64,000 nucleotides of DNA, taken from assembly GCA_000827265.1 (NCBI GenBank), contig KN834782.1, forward strand, positions 298,192 through 362,191. The letters are read 5' to 3'. Shown piece after piece: positions 22,451 through 35,465 of the stretch. Position numbers and translations under genes: made by a program. The notes beneath the pieces were generated by a model. That model worked only from the letters and a program-made list of their open reading frames with translations, did no database searches and was not told the origin of the DNA. Source of the stretch: Collybiopsis luxurians FD-317 M1. Its lineage: Eukaryota; Basidiomycota; Agaricomycetes; Agaricales; Omphalotaceae. The stretch's first letter is position 1. The number at the start of each line of letters is the position of its first letter.

Positions 22451-25400
22451 ATTTAAGTCTATTCATTGTCAGTTGTAAGGTTTACTATAACCTCAAGACT
22501 TTATCAATAAGATAAAAACAAGTTATTGAGAATGAGAAAGAGTCACTGAACTGTCACTGTAAATGAAGAAAAGGCCACTGGATGATCACTGCAAATAAAG
22601 AAAAGTCACACCACGAATGAAAAAAATCACTGCACTGGCTCATAGAATCTTAAGGGTGAAGGCAAGGCCTTTCTTTATCAGGACTTGGAATGAGACTGAG
22701 AGGGGGCATCTTCAAACCATCTTGGAAAGGTCTATTTGCTCATATGGAGTAATGATTGATGCAAATTTGCACCAAAAATGCTGTTAAGTATAACAGTTAG
22801 TACTGAATCAATAATGCGGAATTAAAAAGTGAATTATGCCAAAGTATTATTAAATGTTACCATTGGTCCAGCTACAAAAATGGCAATTATACTTGACAAT
22901 GATAAAAGGGTGATAGAAGCAAAATGGGAAATAAAGAAGAATTTTTATTGACTATTACAAATCTTTTTCCGGACTGATATACTGCAATGCCCAGTATGAT
23001 GCATTGCAAAATGCGTAGCCAAGAAGCTTGTTATGATTACTGCTTTGACTTCTCATATATAGATGATACATATCTGGTTTTAATAACTGTATGTGCAAGT
23101 CCAAAATGATCAGGTTCTTCTGTTAAGCAGAAGAAGCAATTATTGGAACCTGCACATTCTTCTTGCATCTGATTGTATGACTCACTGACTTCATACCACT
23201 CACAGGTGGGCATTCATAAATCTATAAATGCACCTGCCGAGCACAGTGCCAGTCTGTTTTTGACTGACAATCCCTACAAGTGCACTCAAGTCGAGACCGG
23301 CATTGCAGATCTTCAACCCGAGACTGAGGGTGAGTCTACCTCTTCCCTTCAGGGTCTTTCCATCCTCTATATCAACGGTCTCAATCCCCATCGTGGCTAT
23401 GATACTTGTTCTACCACCAATCTAAGATGTAATGGAAACACAAATAGAGTGAGCGCAACCATACACATATGGCCACTTATGCGTTTGATCTCTCTTCATT
23501 ATGTACGATTTTGGAGATACTAGGCATACTGCATTTGATGTATGATATAGATATCCTACGACCGAACCCACTCACAATCAGGCTCTCTCTACAAAGAGGT
23601 TTGAGTGTTCCAAGAACATTCAGACGTTAGAACGTTAGTAAGTAAGGATGATATCATGCTGCATTTGCGGGAAGTTCGGTGTTTGATCGGTGTGCTTGAA
23701 GTGAAAGCGAAAACAGAAATGAAATGATCTGGGGGGCGATCGGTGTACATGTGTGTGGGGGGGAAGGAGAACTCGTTTTAGACTCTGAGCGTTATAGTGA
23801 TCGATGTTACATCACAAACGATGCGGGATTTGTAAATTCGGTTAACAGTTCCGGTGAGGGAAGATGGGGTTGATGATGGGAGGTGATGATGGGGGCTGAT
23901 GGGAGGCCAGAGAGGGATTTTGCAGTGCGTGTTCGTGTGCATGCGTGTCTGCGTGTCTGCGTCTGTGGGTTAGTCTGTGTGGGTGTTCGGTTTGGGCATT
24001 CAGTTGGGAGGAACCTGCTCATATACCTACTTGTTTGCGGTATCATCGATATCATCCATACGTATCACCATTACTAGGTATCATGCTTAGTATCGATCAG
24101 TGTTGATCCCCATCTCTGACTCGAGCGAAACGCCCTACCTACCTACGCCCTTCAGGGAGGTACGTGAGTAACAATCAGCCTTGGTCTTGTATCCTAGTAC
24201 GAGTACGTTGATCCCCATCTGGAGACGAGGGAGGGGGGAGGGGGGAAACGTGTATGTACGTAGGTGTGCGTGGGTGTTGGCTGTGTGCGAAGGCTGGGAT
24301 GGGCAGGGAGCGCGCAGTTATGGCTATACTGTGAATGGATCAGTAGCTAAATTTTACCTACTTGGAAGTGGGCGGGCGTTGATGAGTGATGGATGGAAGG
24401 CCCTAACTAAAAGGCAGTGAGTGAGACGGGTGAGTTTTGAGATCCGATTCGGCACTAGTGAGTCAACTGGCATGTAGGTCAGCGGCCGTCATTAGATGGA
24501 TAGGTTCAAGTGCGTACGATTTTGATTTTGGTGTGTGCGGAGGGTAGCGGGAGGAGCCGGAGGGGGGGAGGGGATGTTCTCCCGAGGTGATTAGTTCATT
24601 AAGGAGATTCATGTGATACTGGATGCGAGCTCAAAAAAGGAATCCGAACGTAAGCTTGAGTTTGAGTTTGAAGCTCTTTCGTTAGGTTAATGTCAAGTTT
24701 GAAAGGTAGTATGTATGGAAGAGAAGGTTAAGGAGTCAAACTAGAGAGGGGGCTTCTCGGACATGTAGTATGAAGCTTTTACGGACGGAATGTACGAGAG
24801 CGGCGGTTCTTCATACATCATGAATTACCGTATCACCGCCTTAACTGGATGGATGAATAATTATGAGTGCGGGGGCATGCGGAGGGGACAGCACTTAGGA
24901 GGGAATCAACAGATGGGGACGTCCATATGAATGTAGAGTTGAATGATGATGACACAGGTTATAGTTATAAGCGCATGCATCAGTTTTGGAATCGATGGGA
25001 ATCATGGGATGGGTAGCGGAAGATGTTACTCTCCGCTAGAGCTCCCTTTAAGTAGGCTTCAAAAAAGGTTTGCGCGCAGATGAGATTGGCGTTCGCAAAA
25101 GACAAAAAGACGAGGATCGGCGTCGGTGAATCGGCAAAAGTAAACTTTGTTGGCATAGCAAAAAGTCCCGGGATACTGTACTGTACATAGGCACATCGCT
25201 TATGTAATACTCTTACATCCGTTCTCTCACCTGTGCACGCCCTCTACTCAAAAATTCCAGACGTCCACTCAACACGAAACTTTGCAGTGTCGACTCTCTC
25301 AACATTTTCTTTCTTTTCAGTTTTATCTTGTTTTCGTATTTGACAAGCGGGTGAAGGAAAGACAGAAGGAAGGAAGGTGAGCGGGATAATAAGTAACAGG

Positions 25401-25807
25401 AGAAAGGTGGGTTTTGTGTCTGTAATTATATGAACGTGTGGATGTTGATAGAGGACTTGGTTTTTCTTTTTCTTTTTGTGACTTTGCTTACTAGGACGCG
25501 CTCTATATCCCTCATCTTTTACAGGCTTTCCCCTTTTTGTACGTCGACGTCTGACGTATACGATTCCCTGCGGCCTCACTGGACTTTTCGGAGTTGGGAA
25601 TTGGGTGGGAATCGAGTAGAAAAAAAGGAAAAAAGAAAAGAAAACGTTGCTTTGACGTTGCGGTGTGGTTTCATTTGAATTATTAAAAACAGATTTTGGT
25701 ACGTCTTGTTCTTCTCTACTACAACTTGTAGAGAGAACAGCTGATGATTATACAATATGCCAGGTATAGTTTTTCTACAAAGTCATATCAAACTACGAAC
25801 AATTCCA
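22451..25807. other. gene-poor intergenic region
   Basis: About 3.3 kb with no gene I can support. A 116-codon frame at 23,173-23,523 has no recognisable motif. A TG-rich stretch occurs at about 23,925-23,985. The last 500 bases before the Msb1-like gene are pyrimidine-rich and probably contain its promoter and 5' untranslated region. Confidence 0.5.
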
Positions 25808-28800
25808 ATGCCGTCTATATTCTCTCGCTCAAAGTCTAATAACAACTCGTCTCTGCCTCAGCTTCCGCTCAGCGCTATACTTCCTACAGACGCTTCAGGG
25901 CAATTCGTCGACACTCTCATTCCCCCAACCCCGCCTTCCTCTTCCGCTTCATCGTCTGGTAACTCCGCAGCAGGTACAGGCGGGTCCTACGGTTTCCTAT
26001 CCCCCTACCCAAACCTCATCCTCGGCCTCTACGACCTCCAACACCTCGTATCCCTCGTCTCCACTCACCTCGACGTCGAAACCCCTTTCGTCTTCAACTC
26101 TGACGCGCTCGACCTCGACGCAGGTAGGGTCCGCAGGCTCATCGACAAATATGTTCAAAGTCTTAGCACCAGAAAGGGTACCACCCACCTCGGCGGGAGC
26201 ACTGGGGCTGGGGGCGGAGGTACCATCAACTTTGACGAAGAAGCCCGCTTCGCTGGCCCACACGAACTAGGCATGCTCCTCCGCTGGGCCCTCGCCCGCG
26301 TCGTCCGTATCGACACGCACCCGACCACGAAACAAGAATCCCTCACACGCACCCTCATCCCCTACCTCGCCTACCTCAACTGGGCCAAACAAGAACACCT
26401 CCACTCCTACCCCCCGACCCACTTCTCCACGCTCCTCGAGACGAGATCGACGTACGTCGAGTACGAGAGCGTGACGACGACGACAGAGACGGGGGAGTTG
26501 AGGAGGGAGAGGAGGGAGGTGAGTCGGTATAGGGAGGTACTCCCTGAGCCTTTGAAGGGGACATTGGTAGATCTATTCGGGGTCCTCGCAAGGTTAATCG
26601 CACACAGTGCGAAATCCGGAATCACACCCCCCAGTCTCAGCCCCCTCTTCGGTCCACTCCTCTTCGGTCTAGGCCCCCTCGAAAGGTCCCCCTCCTCTCC
26701 ATCTCCATCTTCTACCAACCCCAGCGCCGGCTCCGGTACACCCTACGTCGACCCATCCTCCTTCGAATCCGCCTACGCAGCGTACCTCCGCTCCGTGCAC
26801 GCCACCGAACACCTCATCCTCTCCTTCATCCGCTGGCAAGACACCCCCGGCGGCGCCAGCTCCAGCGGTCGCAACGCCGTCGGCGGAACCGTCGGGGGCG
26901 TCCCCACCCGACTCAAAGAATGGATCCGGGACTACCCCCGCATGCTCTCTGGGCACGCCAACATCCTCGCGCTCTCCGATTCCCTTTCCACGTTTTCCGG
27001 TATGGGTATGGGCACCATAGGGGGAGGGGGGAGGATTCCGATTCGGAAGGGGGCCAAGACGAGTCGGGTGGTGGAGGTGAAGAGGACGGTGGAGCATTAT
27101 GAGAGGGATTTGGTGAGGTTTTGTGCGCGGTGGGCGTTGCCTTATCTTTCGGGGGGTGGGTCGAATTATGCGTCGCCGACGGGGGGGAGTGGGAGTAGTT
27201 TGGGGGGGAGTAGGGAGTGGGGGAGGATTGCTCCTGCCCTGGCTGAGAAGGACAAGGATAAGGGGGCGGGTTCGACTTTAACTTCAGATGGGAAGATGCC
27301 TCCGAGGTATTCTGATGCGTATCGCAAGAAGATGAATATCCCTCCCGGGATGGAACCGGGTTCCTCACCCTTCGCGCCTGCGTCCCTGTCTTCATCGACA
27401 TCTTCGTCGCTATCCTATTCGTCTTCGTATTCATCCACTCTATCCCCGCTTACTCGATCGACGTCCGCTATGTCTTCGTATTCGTATACGAACCCCAACG
27501 ATCCGTCGTCGGCTTCGCCGTCGAGTTCGTCCCCCGGTACACCGTCTACGCCTACGTCCCAGCATGGACCTACTACGACGAGGTTCAAAACGCTCACTGA
27601 TGCCCAATGGGGGCTGTTCGAGACTTCTGGGTTTTCCTCGTCTTCGTCACCTTCGTCCTCTCTTACCTCAATCGAGAATGCGCTCAAGTTTGATCTGACA
27701 GAGAGTGCGAGGAAGGCAAGGACGCAGCGCAATCGCGGTGGTGGAAGTGGCGGTTTAAGTGGTAGCGGAGGATGGGGTGGTGGAGGGCGGAATAACAGGG
27801 ACTCAATGGACTGGGGTGCATTCGTTAACGGCGGGTTTGACAGAGCGAACGATAGGGACCGGTTGAGTATCGCTACGGGTGGGATGGTTAGGTCCGCTGG
27901 GACGACCTACGGGGGGTCTTTTGCTCGACCCCGGGGTGGGGGTGGTGGTGGTGGTGGGGGTGGGAGTGATGATGCGGGAGTGAGAGGGGAGTACGTGGGT
28001 GCGGATGGGAAGTTGGCGGATGTTACGGAGTTTACGTTGGATACGGGGTTGAATGCTGCGTTGCAGTTTAATTTTGGGGAGTTGGGGCTGTTGGGGTTGG
28101 TTATTAAGGATAAGGAGAGGGAGAAGGAGAAGGAGAAGGAGAGGGAGAGGGAGAGGGAACGGGAGAAGGAGAGGGGGTTGGGGAAGAGGTTGAAGAGGAA
28201 GGAAAAGGTTAGTGCGATGAGGGCTCTTGATGAGTGTGGTGACCTGACCTATGTTCTCTGTCCTTCTTCTAGCCACTACCCCCGTTTACGTGGTCCACGA
28301 CTCCCGTTCTGGCATCGGAGACGATTATCGAGTCTGCGTTTTTGGATGTGTGGGTTGATTTGGTCAGTTGGGGGTTTGCGAGTGGGACGGTGGATGTGGA
28401 TGTGCTTGAGAGTCGGATGGGAATATATGGGTGAGTGTCCTTTTTATCGAGCTTGTGTTTGAGTTTTTGGTTTTGGGGGAGTTGGTGTGGATGCGTTAGA
28501 GTCTGATGGGTTGACGGTGCGGGTGATATTGGGGTTGAGGTTGGGGTTGGGATGTTGCATTGATGGGTGGATGTGCAGGTGCAGCAGTTTAGGGATGTGG
28601 TATTGGCTGAGCTTGGGCAGCGTTTTGTTGTCCTGCTCCTGCTACGAGCACAGTATTGCTTGATCCTATATCTTCTGTTGCGACCATTCATTCCCTCTTT
28701 CATTTCCTTCTCTTCTCACGCTTCTTTGATGCTCCGAATTTTTCTTTTTCCTTTTTTTTTTCGCTTCCATTGATATCGTAAGAGGCCGACCCTAACGCCA

Positions 28801-31765
28801 AACTCGTTTTTTTTTTCTGCCTCTCCAAATCTCAATAATTCCCAATTCTTCCCATTCACAATGCCTATCAATGCAGTGCCGAGCTAGACCCAAACACGAA
28901 CGTTTCAGGGATGGCTCTCAGTCGCACGATCAGCCGAGATGATGGAGATTTCCAGGATCCTGCAGAGGCCGCGAGGTGGAAGAGTGAATTGTTCAAAGAG
29001 TGTAACTGGGTTTTGGTGAGTACGCTGGTCATTCTCCTCTTTCAACCCTTTGCTGAAGCACCGTCTCTCCCACATAGGTTGAATTCAAAGCCCTACCAAA
29101 CTCGACCTCACCTGCTATATCGTCCCATGTCGCGTCGAATGATCCTCGCACGTCGACTTCGTTGCTGCTGTTTGAGGAATTCGTCCCGAGGGAGTATCGT
29201 GCCCAGCTTGGACATCAGTTGGCTGGGATCCACCCTTCGTTAATCCTCAACCCCTCTTTAGGTTCCGCCTACTCTTCCTCCACCTCCACTTCCCCTCCAT
29301 CCTCCTCTTCTACCGGTGGGCGCGTCAGACTCGGCTCACTCTTCTCGTCACCTGGTCATGCTGGTGCAGCGTCTACCGCGAGTCTCGTCGATACTGGACG
29401 GGGGAAGAAGGAGAAGAAGATCAAGGAGGCGAAGAGTAAGAAGGATAAGAAGGATAAGGCGGGGGTGGGAGGGGGAGGGGCTGGTGGGGGAGGGGGGACT
29501 ATCTTTTCGGGGAGTACGAGGACTTTGACGATGGCGAGTACGCCTACGCCGTATGACCCGAGGAACGGGCAGTCTGGGACGCCGACGCCGACGCCGTATT
29601 CGAAGCAGACTTATGCTGATGGGTGAGTGGGGTTGGCTCTGGGGTGGATACTGACTAACTGACTCTTGTTTAGTACAACTTCCTCATCGACCGTCGGACC
29701 AATGATATCCCGCCGTCCACCGCGCGGCGACTCTCTCAATCAGAGCAAGGAGATGGACTTCGAGGGTATGCTCCGGGATGAGAACCGCGGGACAAAGGTC
29801 ATCACGCTCAACGGGTCGCTGCACACGATGGACGCGCATGGGGGTGGGATGAGCGATGTCGAGGCTGGGATGTCGGATAATGAGAATGAGGAGGATGGGA
29901 AGTATAGCGTGCATAGTAGGACGACGGCGACGCATGATGGGTTGCCTGAAGGTGCGATGCCGCCGAGGACGCCTGGTTCCAATGAGCCGCCGCCGCAGCC
30001 GACGAGTTCTACTGGGCATGAACATGCGAATCATGAAACTACTGCTGCTCCGGTACCTTCACCCACTACGCCCTCAACGAAACGTGGAGCGAACATCTTC
30101 CGTCTTCCCGCGTCTTCTTCCTCGCCGTCCACCTCGAAACAGCACCAGCCGTCCGCTAAACCCAAAGGCCCTAAAGCGCCTACCAATCGAGGTCGTCGTC
30201 ACTCGAAGCAGAATCTCGTTCCGGCTGAATATCATACAGTCGAGTTCGAGGCGCGCTTGACCAGTGGCGGGGAGACGGAGGAGGAGAGTGATCCGTTCAA
30301 GGCTGATGGAGCTGCTGGAGGGGGTGACGTTCTATCTCAAGGTGATGGATTCGTTGAAGAAGCTGCTCGCAGGAGGAGGGCGGCCCGGTTGGCTGAACGG
30401 GAGAGGTTAAAGTCGGAGAGGAGGGGAGGGGCAAAGAGGTTCAGTCTTGGCCTTGGTGGTGGTGGGTCGAAAGGTGGAGACGATGCTGATGATGATACAT
30501 GGGTTGACATTGTCGTTCCGTCTATGGGTGGAGCGAGTAGCGGGAATGGGGAGGGGAGGAAGCCTCGGGATCCGGATGAGGCTTCGCAGGAGGTCGCGAG
30601 GGTGTTGAATGCTGTGAGGGGTGGACAGCCGTACGGGTTGGATGATGAGAGCGATTTCGAGGACGGACGGCATGCCCCTCCTACCAAGGAGGTTAGGGGT
30701 TCCGAGTATTCCGACGACATCGAGGTGCAGACTGTGCCCAGGAAGGGCCTCGTTCATCCTGAAGACGAATACCACGATCTTCGCCCGGAGAACGGGAACG
30801 GATATCTTGATTATGAGGAAGACAAATCTGACCTGGATGAAGAGGAAGAACCGGAGGACAAGCCCGTGGTACCCAAGCAGCGCTTGGGATACTTTGATCT
30901 TCACCCTGAGAGACGACCAGCCTCGCTGGAGATTTTGAAACAGCCGAGAGATACGGCGGTGGCCACGATTGGATCCATCGAGTCTGAGGATCATTATGGA
31001 GATGATGATGAAGATCCTCGGGCACGGTATGCATACGGTTCGGACGACGAGCACGAACACGAAGAGGGTACCGCGGAGAGACCGAGGGATCTTGACAAGC
31101 TTTATGCCGCCAAGGTACAACCGCCAAAAGAGCGGGAGAGGGACAAGTCATCAAGACCGCTGCCTACTCTGCCTCCGAATGGACCTAGTGCTTCAGTTCC
31201 TACATCATCGTCTCCTACTCCCACTCCTCCTGCTCCCGTTCCAACTCCCCCGTCAAAGCCCAACATTCTTACGGCGACTACGAGTGGGACACCTGGAAAG
31301 ACCGCTGCGTTGATCGAAATGTATAGGGAGAGAGAAAAGAAGAGTACGACGTCCCCGACATTGAATTCCCCTCAGCCGAAGGTACCTGCCGTATCACCGT
31401 CCTCGTCTCCTGCTCCATCAAGGATCCCAGTGAAGGCTGGGTTGCCTTCCATCCCATCTCCCGCTCCGTCTGCATCGGCCCCGTCGTCCAAGTTGAATGC
31501 GCCATCGCCGCCACTTTCTCTACCTACATCCCCAGCTGCTCCTGTTCCTGTTGCGAAACCGGCGTCGAAAGCGTCTGCTGTTCCTTCTACAGTAGGGATT
31601 AACAGCGAATTTGATGATGAGGACGATGGAGCGCGGGAGGCAAACTTGGAAGAGTTGATCCCGCCGACTAAGATTGGGGTGGATGATAGTGGGAGAGGAA
31701 GCCCGGGGAGGTATGTCCACGGGGCACCGTTGCATAATGTTTTGGAAGAGGAAGAAGAGGAGTAA
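25808..31765 (+). CDS. Msb1/Mug8-domain morphogenesis protein
   Basis: The protein matches the fungal Msb1/Mug8 domain family, RhoGAP-like proteins acting in polarised growth and Rho/Cdc42 signalling at the cell cortex. The domain is visible as PYPNLILGLYDL, PHELGMLLRWALARVVRI, ITPPSLSPLFGPLLFGLGP and ATEHLILSFIRWQ, resuming as AFLDVWVDLVSWGF, WVLVEFKALP and LLFEEFVPREYRAQL. A long low-complexity Ser/Pro/Gly/acidic tail ends in poly-Glu at 31,765. The start MPSIFSRSKS at 25,808 is preferred to the in-frame ATG at 25,757 because family members begin this way. Proposed exons are 25,808-28,207, 28,273-28,430, 28,922-29,015, 29,078-29,622 and 29,674-31,765. The 491-bp third-exon junction (28,431-28,921) is unusually long and could hide a small exon or a disruption. 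Confidence 0.8.
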
Positions 31766-31849
31766 GTGGTATATATAAGGCTCAAGGGCTTGGTTCACAT
31801 ATACACGTCGTGGTCCCTCCTTGAGCCGGTATAGTCATGGATGTTTAGT

Positions 31850-31905
31850 GTAAGTCCTACTCGTCATTCAGTCCTTGTCTTGTGTTAATGATCTTTCTTA
31901 TGCAG
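31850..31905 (+). other. probable 3'-UTR intron of the Msb1-like gene
   Basis: A GTAAGT donor at 31,850 and a TTATGCAG acceptor ending at 31,905 lie 85 bp after the stop codon. The duplicated copy near 50,706 keeps the acceptor but has GC in place of the GT donor. Confidence 0.45.
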
Positions 31906-32602
31906 GTCTGAATTTCTTTCTATCTGCCTGGCTTTCTGGAATCCAAAATATGGCGCATTTTCTTTCCCGAAATATTCATGGTTTTCCTTTTCTTTTCTTT
32001 GCCCCTTCTCGATATGCTAGATTCTGTAACGATGCAATTTCTCACTTTCTCGTCCTTTTATACGCATTCTCATCTCTCGCTCGCTCATTTTGCTCTATCT
32101 AGTTACATGACTGCTCTCGCTGTCGACATCGCCGTGGTTTCATCCACTCGTTTCCTTCATCATTTTTGGAAACCTTTCGCTCGATTTTTATGCTTCATTG
32201 AGCGAATGATACCCGTGCTAAATTCCAATATGTTTTCTAACTTATCTACTTTTAACCACGCAGTCGCATTCACTCCTTTCTTTTCCTAGTTAAATTTGGG
32301 CAAATCAATACACCTTTCTTATAAAGGAACGTTCAACCAATCTTGTTACACCCATGCTTGGGCAATGTAGGGAGTTTTGTCAAGCTTGAATCTACCTGAG
32401 GTTGCACTATCATCCGCTGCACATTCGCTATTCATATCTGTTATACCTCACTGACCAAAGCTTGTGATTTCTCAAACCTCGCTATGCTACTGTATCAGTG
32501 GTGACAGTGTCGAAATCGTGCGTCATACAAGCAATGATTTAAATGGCGTGAGTATAAAAGAGTTTTGCACCAGGGTCGAGTTACACATTTACTCCCTTCC
32601 TC

Positions 32603-34168
32603 GATGTCTGCTGCTACTTCCATCACAATCTTGGTCTCGTAACTGCCTTGCTAGCAATTCTCTATCAAATCTACTTGAGCCCTTGTGTCACTGTTATAGG
32701 CTTGTTCCACAAGATAGAGACATTCGGTCTCAATGATTCAGAATGCAAGAAAATTCCAGAGCTGCAAGTTTGTGAAAGTAGGTTTTTGACATCCGAGGGT
32801 GAACTCAAATCGGTATTATGCGTCTTATTTTGCTTCCTAGAATTTGTTCTTCACCAATCCACGGATATTCTATAACCCGCCTGCTCTGAATTACAAAGCC
32901 GACTACGGTGGAACCCCGCTATGGACTTACTAGACGGGGACGGACAGTCCGCCAACGGTTACATTGCGACGTACGATCCGGCCACATCAAGAATTACACG
33001 CCTCCGATTTGAGAATTTCAGAGGCGATTTTTCAGTACCTGGAATGGATGTTGTCCCTTCCGCCAACCCAGGCGAGCTGTACGTGTATATGGTAAACCAT
33101 CGCGCTCCAGTTGGACAAGATTCGCACATAATCGGCGCAGATTCTGTCATTGAAGTGTTCAAGACTACAGCTGGAGAGGAACGACTACATCATGTCACGA
33201 CTGTTAAGGATCCTACCATATTAACACCCAATAATGTTGCGGGACAACCTGGGATAGCCTCTCAGACTGATTTTTAGAACTTGACAACCCATACTCTTTT
33301 CAGATGGGAAAGCCTTTTTCTTCACAAATGACCATAGTTCGAAAGTGACGACGGTATGAGTCTTTTTTTTTCTTTTTTTTCTTTCTTTTATTTGAGATGC
33401 TTACGCTGTATATCTTAGGCTCGTTTTTCGGATACACTCTCGCCAGGCACAACAGTTGGATACTGTCACCTCGATCATGGCTATAAACTAGTGGCATCTA
33501 AATTGCTCACCAGTAATGGCATTTCGAGCGCTTCCATCGACACAGTATATGTCGCGAGCACTCTAGATGGAAAAATCACTGTCTTCAAAAAACAAGTCGA
33601 CAATTTTCTGCTTTTGACCGATGTTACCCATATAGGTATTTACAACATATGTAACTCCCAAAGAATCTTGAAACTCATCTTGTACAACATTGACAGGCCA
33701 AGTCCTCGATAATCTTGTCTTGGACTCGCAAGGTAGCTTGTGGGCGGCTGGTTTGTGATAATTTTTGCAGAGTAACTGCAATTACGAACTCTGAACATGT
33801 ATCAGTGTTTTCTAAGGCTCTAGATGCCTTTCAACAAATTGTCAAGAACACATCACACATTACACCAACCGCCGGTTTTCGAACCTCTACCGATACGGGC
33901 TCAGATGGTTCAGGGTACAAGGTTGAAAAGGCTGAGCCTGGACCAAAGCCTAGATATGCAAAATTTAACTTCTTCCTTCAGGTTTTTGAAAATGACGGGA
34001 CGATTAGCTCAGGATCAACCTCGATTATTTACGATGCTGAGAAAGAGAGTTACTATTCATGAGTGGTACGCCTTCACCTACAACTCGAAGTGTAACAGGT
34101 TCTTACGTTCAAATAGGGATAACTTCTTCTATAGCTTAACTGTTTGTCGCAAGTCCCGAGGAGGTTAA
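32603..34168 (+). pseudogene. paraoxonase/arylesterase-like gene, copy 1, frameshifted
   Basis: This is a six-bladed propeller hydrolase of the serum paraoxonase/arylesterase type, which hydrolyses lactones and esters. It follows the exon plan of the intact copy at 51,343-52,918. Preserved blocks include LLAILYQIYLS (membrane anchor), GMDVVPS, YMVNHRAPVGQD, DGKAFFFTNDHSSKVTT, YCHLDHGYKLVASK and LDNLVLDSQGSLW. The ATG at 32,603 is out of frame with the anchor segment. Near 34,045-34,060 two extra bases shift the frame, and near 34,130 a further indel destroys the C-terminal LTVC motif. It is probably a pseudogene, retained beside the intact Msb1-like gene. Confidence 0.7.
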
Positions 34169-35465
34169 TGCGCTGAATACGAGCTCAGTGATAAGCACTT
34201 CTCTGTCATCTCATGCTGGAACCGTTGCTGTACTTAGTGTGCTGGTCAGAAATTTCCTCGTTAGACGGTAACAACTGACATTTTAGCTCAATTACTAGTC
34301 ACTATGGCACAGCATTGGCCCGTTAGGGCCTCTAGACAGTGGATTCTAGGAGACCTCTGTCACCGTTTCGGCGTTTGCATATTCGCCACATTGTTCTCAG
34401 AGCTTGGATGGCTGTCCTCGCTCTATCATGTGCCTCGTATCGCGTATGCTCGCTTGGCGTTTCAAACTTCTGCAAGTCGCATTCCGATGAATATGGACCA
34501 GTCAATGTCATGTGTAAATTCTACAACGTCACTCCAGTTGAACCATTGGAAGCCCATTTCAACCCCACGCTCCCAACGAGCTCAGGTGATTCAATGGGCC
34601 CCTTTGGCAACGGAGGTTAAAGTATTCGCCAAAAAGAACCTAAGATGCCCGAATTGAAGCGGAAATAGATGGAGGCAAGGATGGGGACAGGGTGGGTCGA
34701 AATGTGAAAGAAGGGTCTCTCAGTGTCAGAAGGGAGAGATACGTCCAGGTCCCATGAGCCGTTTGGTTTATGCGTGTAATTGAAAAGAGCCATTTATTCT
34801 GAGAGGACAGAGGTAAGAACAGGGATTTCTCAACTGGCACAACAGAAGCAGCACGTACTAGGTACGTTCCAATTCCTTCTTCCATTAGCTGTGCTCTCTT
34901 TGGTAGAGACATAGATGCGCGTTATACGATTTCCATCAATTTTTACTTAGTGGGAATGCCAGTTAAGGACAATTTACCAGCTAACCACACTAGTTCGTCG
35001 TCTAAAAGGTGTTTGGTCCATAATGGGGCAAGTCATAGCAGAGGGAAGGAAGGAAGTTCATTCTATTAAACGACATGGTCCACAATCTGAACACCGGTTT
35101 CCAGAGATTATCCCGGTGCTGACCCATGCACCTAAGATTGATACTTGCCAGTCATCCTGATACAGTGCATGGACCGGACTAGAAACATTGCGGTCCGACA
35201 TAGCGGTCCGACGTGCACGGTTTGGCAAAAATCGAAGCAAAGAAGAGGTATCCCGTTATATTTACCGCTGTCACCAGCCATAATTCCGATGTGTAAGTAC
35301 AGAATAATAGGATAGGCACCGCAGAAGATTCCATACTGACAGAGTCATATGACCACCTACCTTACTCCACGAGAACTGTAGGCCGCTGGAAAACGAGATA
35401 AAAGCTGGCCAGCCTATTTTGACAGAGCTCCAACCTCATCTGAACCTGTCTTCCCTAGGTATTCT
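34169..35465. other. intergenic region upstream of the HAD cyclase
   Basis: No supported gene. Frames such as 34,339-34,620 have no family motif. The right part is the probable promoter of the downstream HAD-cyclase gene. It contains two CGGTCCG sites and an AT-rich GATAAAAG box at about 35,396. Confidence 0.4.
35191..35210. promoter_or_regulatory. paired CGGTCCG palindromes upstream of the cyclase gene
   Basis: Two GCGGTCCGAC units lie 13 bp apart, about 260 bp before the HAD-cyclase start. Inverted CGG triplets are typical binding sites for fungal Zn2Cys6 factors, so this is a candidate activator site. It was seen in sequence only. Confidence 0.35.

Noticed and set aside
23173..23523. 116-codon open frame in the gene-poor region
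   Set aside because: No motif, no convincing splice context and no homologous block elsewhere in the window, so chance is enough to explain it.
26669..28276. Long minus-strand frames opposite the Msb1-like gene
   Set aside because: These are shadows of a GC-rich, low-complexity coding region. They lack starts in context and family motifs.
28569..28773. Separate small gene within the long Msb1 intron
   Set aside because: The frame is short and hydrophobic, and best explained as intronic sequence or at most one hidden exon.
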